NCBI RefSeq assembly: GCF_002901705.1
Contig: NZ_PPPV01000016.1
Location: 877,516 to 941,515 of the forward strand
DNA from: Staphylococcus lugdunensis
Lineage (GTDB): Bacteria > Bacillota > Bacilli > Staphylococcales > Staphylococcaceae
Direction of reading: 5' to 3'
DNA: 64,000 nt
This document shows, one piece after another, positions 34,144 to 42,606 of the stretch. Within the stretch, counting starts at the first letter, position 1, and each line of letters begins with the position of its first letter. Position numbers and translations under genes: made by a program. The notes under the pieces were generated by a model, which was not told where the DNA came from, searched no databases, and saw nothing but the letters and a program-made list of their open reading frames with translations.

Positions 34144-34926
34144 ATGACAAATATTATTAATCAATTTAGAGTAAATGGTAAAGTAGCAATCGTAACTGGT
34201 GGGGCGATGGGTCTAGGTAAAGCAATGGCTGAAGCGCTAGCACAAGCAGGTGCAGATATTGTAATTGCCGACATTAAGTTAGATTTAGCAGAAGAAACAG
34301 CTCAAGCTATTGCACACAATGAAGGTGTTAAAACCACAGCATTAAAAGTAGATGTTACAAATCCTGATGATGTTAATAAGATGGTACAAGACGTTGTTAA
34401 AAAATATGGAAAAATTGATATTTTAGTTAATAATGCAGGAATGACAATTAATGAAAAAGCGGAAGATGTTTCTTATGAAAATTGGTTAAAAGTCATCAAT
34501 CTTAACTTAAATGGGGTTTTCTTAGTGGCACAAGCAGTTGGACGCCAAATGATTAAACAAGGAAATGGTTCAATCATTAATACATCATCAATGTCTGGCT
34601 TAATTGCAAATAAACCACAAGAGCAAGCATCTTATAACGCATCTAAAGCAGGCGTCATTATGTTAACGAAAAGTTTAGCCATGGAATGGTCTAAATACGG
34701 TATTAAAGTAAATACAATCGCACCAGGTTATATGAAAACAGCATTAACTGAACCAATGTTTAATACTGGTGGCGATATGATTGATTATTGGATGGGAGCA
34801 ACACCAATGGGTCGTCCAGGTGAGCCACACGAATTAGGCGGTATTGTCGTTTACCTCGCATCTGATGCATCAACATTTGCTCAAGGTAGTGTATTTACAA
34901 TCGATGGTGGTTACACAGCATTATAA
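34144..34926 (+). CDS. Short-chain dehydrogenase/reductase, sugar-polyol type
   Basis: 260 residues with the classical SDR motifs: cofactor loop TGGAMGLGKAMAEAL, NNAG, the catalytic Ser in INTSSMSG and YNASK for Tyr and Lys. Asp in VIADIKLD after the second strand suggests NAD(H). Together with the zinc dehydrogenase this gives two redox steps. One reading is reduction of a pentulose to a polyol and re-oxidation to D-xylulose, which the kinase then phosphorylates (inference). Last gene of the cluster, followed by a terminator. Confidence 0.88.
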   Translation: MTNIINQFRVNGKVAIVTGGAMGLGKAMAEALAQAGADIVIADIKLDLAEETAQAIAHNEGVKTTALKVDVTNPDDVNKMVQDVVKKYGKIDILVNNAGMTINEKAEDVSYENWLKVINLNLNGVFLVAQAVGRQMIKQGNGSIINTSSMSGLIANKPQEQASYNASKAGVIMLTKSLAMEWSKYGIKVNTIAPGYMKTALTEPMFNTGGDMIDYWMGATPMGRPGEPHELGGIVVYLASDASTFAQGSVFTIDGGYTAL

Positions 34927-34967
34927 TATAATTTCAAAACAGTCTGAGATATCAATCTCACAATAAT

Positions 34968-35009
34968 AGCACAATGATGGTTTGCCATAATCATCGTTGT
35001 GCTTGTTTT
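34968..35009 (+). terminator. Terminator downstream of polyol cluster
   Basis: AGCACAATGAT pairs with ATCATCGTTGTGCT across a 10-base loop with slight asymmetry, followed by TGTTTTAT. Confidence 0.85.
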
Positions 35010-35177
35010 ATATTCAATGATCTTTTGAAATGTAAAATAAATCGCTAAATTTTGTTAAGGAATCGTATTAAATGAGATAAAAAATTAATAATTAATAATA
35101 TTGTCAAAAATGGGGTGGTCAAAATGATTTGACTAGTATATGATAAAAGAAATTTCATACAAAAGGATGGAATATCA

Positions 35178-36083
35178 GTGAAAAAGATTATACTAATTCT
35201 AATACTAACAATGTGTATGGCAATTTCTTTATATGGTTGCGAAGAGAACAAGAAAAAGAAAGTAGCAAAGAAGCCTGTTAATATTGAATATGTTGCGCCT
35301 CAATCACAAACAGGAAAGAAATATGACGATAAAATTGAGTCATTACAAAAGTTATTGTCTAAAGAGTTAAAAGCGCCTGTGAATATACAGTGTACAACTA
35401 GCGATTATAAGATGATTGAAGATTTAGCATCTAAAAAAATGGATGTGGCTATCATGTCGCCAGTAACCTATACAATTGGTCGAGATAAAGGAACAGTAGA
35501 TGTTCTGTTAAAATCTAAAGACTATTTAGTTGATGATAAAGGAAATCAAACTAAGAAATTGGGAGATTATTATCGTTCACAAATTGTGGTTAAGAAAGAT
35601 AGTGACATTAAAAAGCTTAAAGATTTAAAAGGGAAAAAAGTTGGGTTACAAGATGCAGATTCAGCTGCAGGATATATTTATCCATTAGCTGATTTGCAAA
35701 GAGAACATATTCCTAAAAGTGCATTGCGTGTGTCTCAATTTAAAGATGAAGATCAAGCATTAAAGACGTTGCTAGATGGAGATATAGATGCCGTGGCTAC
35801 TTATGATGATGCACGTGTAGAGCTAAAAAAATCTAAACCTAATGTTTATAAAGATACGAGAGTCATTTATACATCAGATAAAATACCAAATGACACTATT
35901 TCGGTTCGTGTAGATTTAAGTGACGAATGGCGTAATAAAATTGCAAAAGCATTTATTAATGTCAGCAAAAAGAAAGAAGGACGTCAATTAATTCATGACC
36001 TCTTTGACCATGAAGGATATGAAAAAACAAGTGAAGCGGACTTTAAGAAAGTTAGAGATAACCGTATCTTGATAGACGGCTAG
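35178..36083 (+). CDS. PhnD-like substrate-binding lipoprotein
   Basis: 301 residues. The signal peptide ends in the lipobox LYGC (Cys 21), so it should be a membrane-anchored lipoprotein. The mature part is a type 2 periplasmic-binding fold with phosphate/phosphonate-type features: KKMDVAIMSPVTYTI, YYRSQIVVKKDSDIKKLKDLKGKKVG and GDIDAVATYDDA. GTG start with AAGGATGG upstream. No ATPase or permease gene lies beside it, so either a transporter elsewhere is its partner or it serves as a sensor. Phosphite or phosphonate is the default guess only. Confidence 0.85.
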   Translation: MKKIILILILTMCMAISLYGCEENKKKKVAKKPVNIEYVAPQSQTGKKYDDKIESLQKLLSKELKAPVNIQCTTSDYKMIEDLASKKMDVAIMSPVTYTIGRDKGTVDVLLKSKDYLVDDKGNQTKKLGDYYRSQIVVKKDSDIKKLKDLKGKKVGLQDADSAAGYIYPLADLQREHIPKSALRVSQFKDEDQALKTLLDGDIDAVATYDDARVELKKSKPNVYKDTRVIYTSDKIPNDTISVRVDLSDEWRNKIAKAFINVSKKKEGRQLIHDLFDHEGYEKTSEADFKKVRDNRILIDG

Positions 36084-36111
36084 AAATATTAACAGAAGGG
36101 TATCACCATAT

Positions 36112-36260
36112 CAGTTTGGGCATCATTATGTCCTAAGTTATGAACTAAATATTGGCAGTAGTTGATTGGATTGAAAATACGCTTATACCAAGCTGTTTTC
36201 ATTCCTAGTCAACCTTGCTGGGGCGGGACTTCGAATTCATAATGCATTCTGTTCCGCTCC
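36112..36260 (+). repeat. Dispersed intergenic repeat, copy 4
   Basis: Copy beginning CAGTTTGGGCATCATTATG and ending TCTGTTCCGCTCC, immediately followed by TTTTTTT. With that T-run the second hairpin should work as a terminator for the PhnD-like gene. Confidence 0.9.
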
Positions 36261-36305
36261 TTTTTTTACCAAAGACACACATTGTTTTGTAACACATAAA
36301 TAAAA

Positions 36306-36329
36306 TTTTAGACGTACGGATGTCTAAAA
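36306..36329 (+). repeat. Short dispersed repeat, copy C (partial)
   Basis: TTTTAGAC-GTACGGAT-GTCTAAAA is an inverted repeat. Its ACGGATGTCTAA end matches copy B at 22622-22656. It lies upstream of the Xre-family gene. The rest of 36330-36480 is AT-rich with AAGGAGCG before the gene start. Confidence 0.45.
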
Positions 36330-36485
36330 AACACGATGATATCAAATTGTCAAAGCATTTTGTCACTATTAATACTGCAGTTTCTAAAGATATTTGATAG
36401 ATTAATACTATAACATACGTTTCTATAAAACTATCACTTATTTAAATGAGTGAAATTTTCACAGAGATAATCTAAGGAGCGCAAA

Positions 36486-37058
36486 ATGATAAATGTTGGG
36501 CAACAATTAAAAAAATATAGAATACAGCAAGGCTATTCACAAGAAGTATTGGCTGAAAAATTATATGTTTCTAGACAAACGATTTCTAACTGGGAAAATA
36601 ATAAAAGTTTGCCCGATATCCACAATTTATTAATGATGTGCTCGCTATTTAATGTATCCTTAGATGATCTTGTTAAAGGAGACGTATATCAAATGGATAG
36701 AGAAGTAGTACGTAAGGAAATGAACAAATGGACATGGTGTATGTTAGTAACATTTGTAATAGCCGCTGTGTTGATAGGGCCTATGATACATTATTTTAGT
36801 TGGCTAGGATTATTTATCATATTGATTTTATACATGATAGGCCTTTTTGCAAGTATACGAATAGATAGACTTAAATATAAACATAACATGGAAAATGCAG
36901 ATCGTATTATTGCATTTATGAATGGAGAAGATCCTAATAAAGTTCAAGTAACGAAAAAACGTGAGCTCTTCACGAGTGCTTTAGCTTTTATCTGTTTTGT
37001 TGGTAGTATTATGATTATTGTACTAGCTAGTTTATGGTTAACTGATGTATTCTTATAA
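36486..37058 (+). CDS. Xre-family regulator with C-terminal membrane domain
   Basis: 190 residues. An N-terminal Cro/CI helix-turn-helix (QLKKYRIQQGYSQEVLAEKLYVSRQTISNWENNKSLPD) covers about residues 5-60. It is followed by three or four membrane segments (about 78-98, 102-122, 160-185). Such membrane-tethered Xre proteins are found in Firmicutes but their signals are mostly unknown. It converges on vraDEH. Start ATG with AAGGAG at good spacing. Confidence 0.85.
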   Translation: MINVGQQLKKYRIQQGYSQEVLAEKLYVSRQTISNWENNKSLPDIHNLLMMCSLFNVSLDDLVKGDVYQMDREVVRKEMNKWTWCMLVTFVIAAVLIGPMIHYFSWLGLFIILILYMIGLFASIRIDRLKYKHNMENADRIIAFMNGEDPNKVQVTKKRELFTSALAFICFVGSIMIIVLASLWLTDVFL

Positions 37059-37068
37059 ATTTAAAAAT

Positions 37069-37112
37069 GGGGCAGTCATCACAGTTATTTCATTTAGCTG
37101 TGTTACTGCCCC
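37069..37112. terminator. Bidirectional terminator between the Xre gene and vraH
   Basis: GGGGCAGT...CACAG pairs with CTGTG...ACTGCCCC across a short loop. It lies between convergent genes, with A/T-rich flanks on both sides. Confidence 0.85.
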
Positions 37113-37122
37113 TATATACTAT

Positions 37123-37320
37123 CTACTTATGATTATTCTTTTCTTCACGACGTTTTAAGTAATAAGCGCCCCCGAGTAACCCTGCAGGCACACCAAGAAT
37201 AGGTGTTGTTATACTACTTAAAATGATAACAGCTAGTGTCAATGTTATACCGTTAAACCAATTAACCTCTAAGTTTTTTAAATCCTCGTATGATTGTTTA
37301 ACTAATTCTTTAAATTTCAT
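37123..37320 (-). CDS. vraH: VraH small membrane protein
   Basis: 65 residues with two hydrophobic stretches (about 20-35 and 38-52) and charged ends (MKFKELVKQSYEDL; KRREEKNNHK). I chose the ATG that has AAAGGA nine bases upstream; a TTG six codons earlier lacks a ribosome site. VraH acts with VraDE in S. aureus to give high-level resistance to gallidermin and daptomycin. Identification rests on position right after vraE and on size and topology. Confidence 0.85.
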   Translation of the reverse strand: MKFKELVKQSYEDLKNLEVNWFNGITLTLAVIILSSITTPILGVPAGLLGGAYYLKRREEKNNHK

Positions 37321-37344
37321 GACAATACATCCTTTCAAAATATA

Positions 37345-39231
37345 TTAATTTAATGCTTGTTTAATCTTATTGTTTGCATGGATAAATGAAATAACAGCAA
37401 ATATTAAATAAACGATGGTATACACAACCATGACTACAATAACAGGTCTTAAATCTTGTTGCCCTAATAAATTCATAAAAGCCAGAGCTGCGAATAAAGC
37501 ATGTAATAAGGCAATCAATAAAGGTAAACCAAAGTTGAATAATATTTTAAAACCTATACCTTTCATCATATCAATATGCGTGAAACCAATACGACGTAAG
37601 ATACGATAATTGCTCATTTCATCTTCGGTTTCATCCATCTGCTTAATATAAATAATACAACCCGCTACAACTAAGAAGGCTAGACCAAGGAATGAAGAAA
37701 CAAACATTAAGATACCATTTGATTGATCTAGCATGGTTGTTGTTTGACTTTGAATCGTGATATTAGGTGCGACACGCTGAGCTATATGTTCGGCCTGTTT
37801 AAGCTGTTGATGCGTGTGAATATTATAGCCATAGTGTGTAGCAATAAGCTTATCATTTGCCAACGATTGGTATTTTTCCGGACTTACTTTTAATACAGGC
37901 CCACCATTTGATGCAAGCATTGAAATCACTTCATCTTTATTTATTGCGTTAACGTTAAAGGTTTGTTGTGATTGTCCTTTAACAGTGACATTGCGATTTA
38001 AGTGAATGTTAACTATACCGCTTAATGGACCCTTGAGATTCGTTAGTGTTGCCTTATTACCTTGTACTTTTTGATCTGGCATGATACCCAAGCTTAGTTG
38101 ATTATTTGTATCATTTAATTTATTTTTTAGTGCCTCACTTTTGACAATTTTGGTCATTAAGACAGATACTTCTTTTTTATGATAACGAATGCCTTTTTGC
38201 TTTAACTGTTCTTCAAATTTTTGTGCAGAAGATGCTTTTGAAAAGTTGATATCTTGTGGTGACGTTGCCTTAAGTGTGTAATCAGTATTGGATTTACTAA
38301 TGACACCAAAGCATAAAATCGTAACCGTGACCGCTGAAATGATTGCGATAATCGTTAGCGATAAAGCATTTTTCTTCATTCTGTGCATAATAGACGACGT
38401 AAAGACGACATCTGTAATATTAATACGTCCATGCTTTAATTTTTTCAAAGATTTAAAAATAATAGAAACTGAACTTCTGAAAAATAAATAGGCACCGACA
38501 ATCGTTAAGAATAGAATAACAAAAGGTGATAACATTGTGAGTGTTAAGGCTTTAAATTGACCAAACATTTCCGTGGAAATATAATATCCAAAGGCTATCA
38601 TGATGATACCTAATAGGCCGGCAACCGTTTCAGGTATGGTGATGCGTGCTTTAGTAGCTTCTGAAGATATATTATCTTTCATCATATCTAAAATGCTACG
38701 TTTCTTTAAAAAACGTCGATTTTGCAAAAATATCATAATAAAAGCTAATAGTAGCATGATCATGGTTTGAATCAACGCCATGGGTTCAAAACTAATTGAG
38801 ACATTAATAGATAAATGCATCATACGTATTAAGATTGATAATAAAAGCTGTGAACCAAACGTTCCAATAAATATTCCTATAATACCTGTCAGTGCAAAAA
38901 AGGTAAACTGTTCTATTGATAACATACGTAAGATGTTATGTTTATTTAAACCAATCAATTGAAATAGTGCAAATTCTTTTGTTCGTCGTTTAATAAATAA
39001 ATGATTGGTATACATTAAGAAAATGATAATAATAATGAAGAGAAAAATAGCACCTATCATTGCACCTTTTTGAACAATTGTACCAGCATTCTCGTTATTA
39101 ATACTTTTTGTATATTGTAATGTGACAAAACTATAATACAGTACAATACTTAAAATAAGTGAAAATAAATACAACATATAGTTTTTGATGTTTTGACGTA
39201 AATTTTTAAAAATGATTTGATTAAACGTCAT
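37345..39231 (-). CDS. vraE: VraE, BceB-type ABC transporter permease
   Basis: 628 residues with ten membrane segments in the BceB layout. Four N-terminal helices include the FtsX-like segment, and a large extracytoplasmic domain of about 200 residues (about 310-510) lies between helices 7 and 8. The RTKEFALFQLIGLNKHNILRML motif after helix 2 and its counterpart NYRILRRIGFTHIDMMK are typical. Works with VraD in peptide-antibiotic detoxification and sensing. Its ATG overlaps the vraD stop by 11 bases. Confidence 0.92.
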   Translation of the reverse strand: MTFNQIIFKNLRQNIKNYMLYLFSLILSIVLYYSFVTLQYTKSINNENAGTIVQKGAMIGAIFLFIIIIIFLMYTNHLFIKRRTKEFALFQLIGLNKHNILRMLSIEQFTFFALTGIIGIFIGTFGSQLLLSILIRMMHLSINVSISFEPMALIQTMIMLLLAFIMIFLQNRRFLKKRSILDMMKDNISSEATKARITIPETVAGLLGIIMIAFGYYISTEMFGQFKALTLTMLSPFVILFLTIVGAYLFFRSSVSIIFKSLKKLKHGRINITDVVFTSSIMHRMKKNALSLTIIAIISAVTVTILCFGVISKSNTDYTLKATSPQDINFSKASSAQKFEEQLKQKGIRYHKKEVSVLMTKIVKSEALKNKLNDTNNQLSLGIMPDQKVQGNKATLTNLKGPLSGIVNIHLNRNVTVKGQSQQTFNVNAINKDEVISMLASNGGPVLKVSPEKYQSLANDKLIATHYGYNIHTHQQLKQAEHIAQRVAPNITIQSQTTTMLDQSNGILMFVSSFLGLAFLVVAGCIIYIKQMDETEDEMSNYRILRRIGFTHIDMMKGIGFKILFNFGLPLLIALLHALFAALAFMNLLGQQDLRPVIVVMVVYTIVYLIFAVISFIHANNKIKQALN

Positions 39232-39979
39232 TAGCTACACCACCCATTGAAGACTGCAGTTGAATAATGCGGTCATAAAAGGTGCTTTTAGTGTGTTCAC
39301 CTTGTCGGAAATCAGAATAAATAGCACCATCTTTTAACATAATGACACGTTGTGCGAAACTTGCTGCTGAAGGATCGTGAGTAACCATTACAATCGTTGT
39401 ATTAAAGTGTTGGTTCATGTCTTCTAAACGATGTAGTAAATCTTGGGCGCTTTTAGAATCAAGCGCACCTGTAGGCTCGTCAGCAAAAATGATGCTTGGT
39501 TTATGAACGAAAGCACGAGCAGCTGCTGTTCTTTGTTGTTGACCACCAGAAATTTCACTAGGATATTTATGACTTAAGTCATGGATACCTAAGGCTTGTG
39601 TTACTTCGCTATAATTTTGCTCCATCTCTGCTGCAGATAACTTTTGTACTGATAGTGGTAACATGATGTTTTCTTTGACAGTTAACGTTGGTAAGACGCT
39701 ATAGTCTTGAAAGATAAAACCTAAGTCTGTTTTACGAAATTGTGCAAGTTGTTTATCATTTAAGTTGTTTAATGTGTGACCATTAATTTCAACAGTACCA
39801 CCTGATAATGTATCAATAGAGCTGATTACATTAAGTAACGTTGTTTTACCTGAACCAGATGGGCCCATAATTGCTACAAATTCTCCTTTATCAACCGAAA
39901 AGTTAATATCGTGTAGTGCTTTATATTTTTGTTTTTTACCATAAACTTTAGATAAATGATTAACATTTAATATAGGCAT
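39221..39979 (-). CDS. vraD: VraD, peptide-antibiotic ABC transporter ATP-binding protein
   Basis: 252 residues with all ABC motifs: Walker A GPSGSGKTTLLN, Q-loop FIFQDYSVL, signature SGGQQQRTAAARA, Walker B IIFADEPTGALD and the H-loop VTHDPS. LolD/BceA-type. In S. aureus vraDE is induced by the BraRS two-component system on bacitracin or nisin exposure. No such two-component genes are adjacent, but a plausible binding site lies upstream at 40051-40078. Confidence 0.93.
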   Translation of the reverse strand: MPILNVNHLSKVYGKKQKYKALHDINFSVDKGEFVAIMGPSGSGKTTLLNVISSIDTLSGGTVEINGHTLNNLNDKQLAQFRKTDLGFIFQDYSVLPTLTVKENIMLPLSVQKLSAAEMEQNYSEVTQALGIHDLSHKYPSEISGGQQQRTAAARAFVHKPSIIFADEPTGALDSKSAQDLLHRLEDMNQHFNTTIVMVTHDPSAASFAQRVIMLKDGAIYSDFRQGEHTKSTFYDRIIQLQSSMGGVANDV

Positions 39980-40050
39980 TGTGTCACTCCTCTTGTTTTA
40001 TCGATATTTTTATTTTATGAGTTATTCAACACAAGCGCCTTTATCTAATC

Positions 40051-40078
40051 TTACAAACAATGATGTTTAACTTACAAA
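40051..40078 (-). promoter_or_regulatory. Candidate BraR/GraR-type operator upstream of vraD
   Basis: TTTGTAAG occurs twice on the minus strand as a direct repeat, 21 bases apart (two helical turns): TTACAAA at 40051-40057 and 40072-40078 on the plus strand. It lies about 70-100 bases upstream of vraD. Tandem TTTGTAA-like half sites are in keeping with this regulator class. The link is inferred. Confidence 0.5.
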
Positions 40079-40263
40079 GTTGAAAGAAATAAATAATAAC
40101 AAGCTATAGTTAATATGAGTTTTATTTTTAGCGGGAATAGATTATAATTTTAAAAATGAACTGTGATAAAATAGAATATATCAAATAACGCAGATTATAA
40201 ATTGTAAAATGAGACATAAGTCGTTAGCATAATAGAAATCTAAAATAAATAGGCGGGATAAAA

Positions 40264-40842
40264 GTGAAAAAAGAGATCTTAGAGTGGATTGTGTCTATAG
40301 CAGTTGCACTTATCATTGTAGGTATAGTTGTTAAATTTATTGGAGTTACATATTCAGTTTCGGGAGATTCAATGTATCCAACATTTAAAGATAGAGAAAA
40401 AGTAGTAGTGAGTAAAATTTCCAAAACGTTAGACCATATTGATAATGGTGATATCGTTGTCTTTAAAGAAGATAAAGATAGAGACTTTATTAAACGTTTA
40501 ATTGGTAAACCTGGAGACAAAGTTGAGTATAAAGGTGACCAACTATATGTTAATAATAAAAAAATTGATGAGCCTTATTTAAAATATAACAAAGAACATA
40601 AAAATGGTAAGTATCTGACAGGTTCTTTCAAATCGAGTGATTTGCAAAATGCTAATGGTGAGACGAAGATTCCTAAAGACAAATATTTAGTGTTAGGTGA
40701 TAATCGTCAAAACAGTTTAGATAGTCGTTTTCCACAGGTAGGGCTTATTGATAAAGAACAAATTGTAGGTAAAGTTGTGTTACGTTTCTGGCCATTTGGT
40801 GAGTGGACAACAAAATTTAATCCTGGAACATTTGATAAGTAA
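40264..40842 (+). CDS. Signal peptidase I, SpsB-like
   Basis: Cleaves signal peptides from exported proteins. 192 residues, one N-terminal membrane anchor (about 8-27). The catalytic Ser is at 36 in SGDSMYP and Lys at 77 in FIKRLIG, both at the positions of S. aureus SpsB. The later motifs YLVLGDNRQNSLDSR and VGKVVLRFWPF are intact. GTG start with GGCGGGA. The standard spsA-spsB pair is normally elsewhere in staphylococci, so this is likely an extra enzyme. It lies upstream of a DUF6056-like membrane protein and may process a special substrate. Confidence 0.92.
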   Translation: MKKEILEWIVSIAVALIIVGIVVKFIGVTYSVSGDSMYPTFKDREKVVVSKISKTLDHIDNGDIVVFKEDKDRDFIKRLIGKPGDKVEYKGDQLYVNNKKIDEPYLKYNKEHKNGKYLTGSFKSSDLQNANGETKIPKDKYLVLGDNRQNSLDSRFPQVGLIDKEQIVGKVVLRFWPFGEWTTKFNPGTFDK

Positions 40843-40854
40843 ATAATCAAAAGT

Positions 40855-40903
40855 AAGCGTACAATCTATGAGTAACAAAATAGATTGTGCGCTTTATTTT
40901 TTT
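40855..40903 (+). terminator. Terminator downstream of the signal peptidase gene
   Basis: AAGCGTACAATCTA pairs with TAGATTGTGCGCTT (one T-G pair) around a 12-base loop, followed by TATTTTTTT. Confidence 0.9.
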
Positions 40904-40969
40904 GTCACATTTTGCTATAAAGATGATATAATGTTTTATAATTACATAATTGTATCAGGAGAAAATTAA

Positions 40970-42394
40970 ATGAAAGTATTAAAGAATTATCAAAGTGTAT
41001 TTATTATCTTATTTTTCTTACTTTTAAGTGCCATTACGCCATTAAGTGGTGATGATTGGACTTGGCGCACGCATGTTGGGATGGATAGATTAAAAAGTTT
41101 CTTTTATGACTATAATGGACGATATATCAGTAATATTATTGAGATTATCTTTGTGCGTTCAAGTTTTATTAGAGTGATAGGAATGACCATTTTTTCATCA
41201 TTATTAATTTTATTAATGAGTCGTTTAGCATATAAGAAACGCGCGTTACAAAAAAGTATTGTCACATTAATTATTGTGATGCTTATGCCAACTCAGATTT
41301 TTGCTGAAACATTTGGATGGGTAGCAGGATATGTAAATTACGTAACTTCAGCTGTTGCCATGCTTTACTTTGTATTGTTGGGGCAGGCTATTGTTAATCG
41401 GCAATGGAAAGTTACACCGTTAAATGTTTTGCTAAATATTATTTTGGCAATTTTATCGATGTTACTTGTGGAACATGTAAGCTTATATTTATTGTTTGTC
41501 ACTGTTTATTTTAGTATTATTTATTATTTAAAATATAAACGTATTTCTAAATATCTAGTCTATGGTTTTGTTAGTTTGTTTATTGGAGCTATAGTAATGT
41601 TCTCAAATAAAGCATATTATTCAATTGCTACAGCAAAAGATGCTTATCGCACGGTAGGTACAGACCAAGGCTTATTTAATGCGATGTTAGATATTTATTA
41701 TACGCATAATATGTATTTGATTCCGCTTATTTTTCTAGCATGTGTTTATGTTGCTAAGAAACTGAATCGCATTGATAAAGTGAATGTGATATTATTACTC
41801 GGTATGTTTTTAGGAACGGTATATTTATTCTTTAACCATCGTAACTTAGAAGTACCACACCCTAGCATGACGCACATTGTAGCAGGTATATTATTTATTA
41901 TTTACCTTGGTGCTTTTATAGGATTTGCTTTATATAATTTTTATCAAACATCACGTTTCGACATGTTAGTGCTGTATGCTTTAAGTACATTTGTCTGTAC
42001 GGTACCATTTTTCTTTATCACACCATATGGTGGACGTACAGCATTAGCAAGTTTAATCTTTGCTCTATTAATTGTGTTAACCATGGTAGATGAGGTGACA
42101 CCAGATGTTACCTTTACTTATAGTAATTGGATCAATGTGGGATTGATTGTGACGTTAGTCGTTACGATATTATTACCAATCGGTGAAAATAAGAAAACTG
42201 AAATGGAACGTACTCAAATTGTTGAACATCTACCTAAAAATGCGAAAACAGTGGAGTTACCGGGCTTGCCATATCCACAGTTTCATCATATGGGAGACCC
42301 AACTGAAAATACCTATATGACACCATTTTTCAAATTGTATTATGGCATTGACTACAAAAAAACAAAGTTTATTATTAAAACACACTATCATTAA
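40970..42394 (+). CDS. Polytopic membrane protein, DUF6056-like
   Basis: 474 residues with about eleven membrane segments. The first extracytoplasmic loop carries SGDDWTWRTHVG and YDYNGRYISN, acidic and aromatic signatures that resemble DUF6056/GT-C-like proteins, which are thought to handle lipid-linked sugars. The C-terminal soluble end (VELPGLPYPQFHHMGDPTENTYMTPFFKLYYGID) resembles the tail of such membrane glycosyltransferases. No precise function can be assigned. ATG with AGGAGA. It has its own transcript, judging by the terminator before it. Confidence 0.75.
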   Translation: MKVLKNYQSVFIILFFLLLSAITPLSGDDWTWRTHVGMDRLKSFFYDYNGRYISNIIEIIFVRSSFIRVIGMTIFSSLLILLMSRLAYKKRALQKSIVTLIIVMLMPTQIFAETFGWVAGYVNYVTSAVAMLYFVLLGQAIVNRQWKVTPLNVLLNIILAILSMLLVEHVSLYLLFVTVYFSIIYYLKYKRISKYLVYGFVSLFIGAIVMFSNKAYYSIATAKDAYRTVGTDQGLFNAMLDIYYTHNMYLIPLIFLACVYVAKKLNRIDKVNVILLLGMFLGTVYLFFNHRNLEVPHPSMTHIVAGILFIIYLGAFIGFALYNFYQTSRFDMLVLYALSTFVCTVPFFFITPYGGRTALASLIFALLIVLTMVDEVTPDVTFTYSNWINVGLIVTLVVTILLPIGENKKTEMERTQIVEHLPKNAKTVELPGLPYPQFHHMGDPTENTYMTPFFKLYYGIDYKKTKFIIKTHYH

Positions 42395-42416
42395 TAAAAA
42401 ATAAGTATTTATAAAA

Positions 42417-42567
42417 GGGAGCGGGACAGAATTCATTATGAATTCTTAGTCCCGCCCCGGCAAGGTTGACTAGGATTGAAAAAAGCTTGGTATAAGCGTA
42501 TTTTCAATCCAGTCAACTACTGACAATATAGAACTCAGAGCCTAAAATATAATTATGTCCCAGACTT
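42417..42567 (-). repeat. Dispersed intergenic repeat, copy 5 (inverted)
   Basis: Reverse-orientation copy, from GGGAGCGGGACAGAATTC to TTATGTCCCAGACTT on the plus strand. It lies between the convergent DUF6056-like gene and glpT. The hairpin GGGACAGAATTCATTATG...AGTCCCGCCCC is well conserved. Confidence 0.9.
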
Positions 42568-42606
42568 TATTATATATTTAAAATGTATATAGATTAGTTT
42601 ATTGGA

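Noticed and set aside
29701..34926. Intact xyl operon of the XylA type
   Set aside because: No xylose isomerase or XylR is present, and the permease is of the polyol type, so a polyol pathway fits better.
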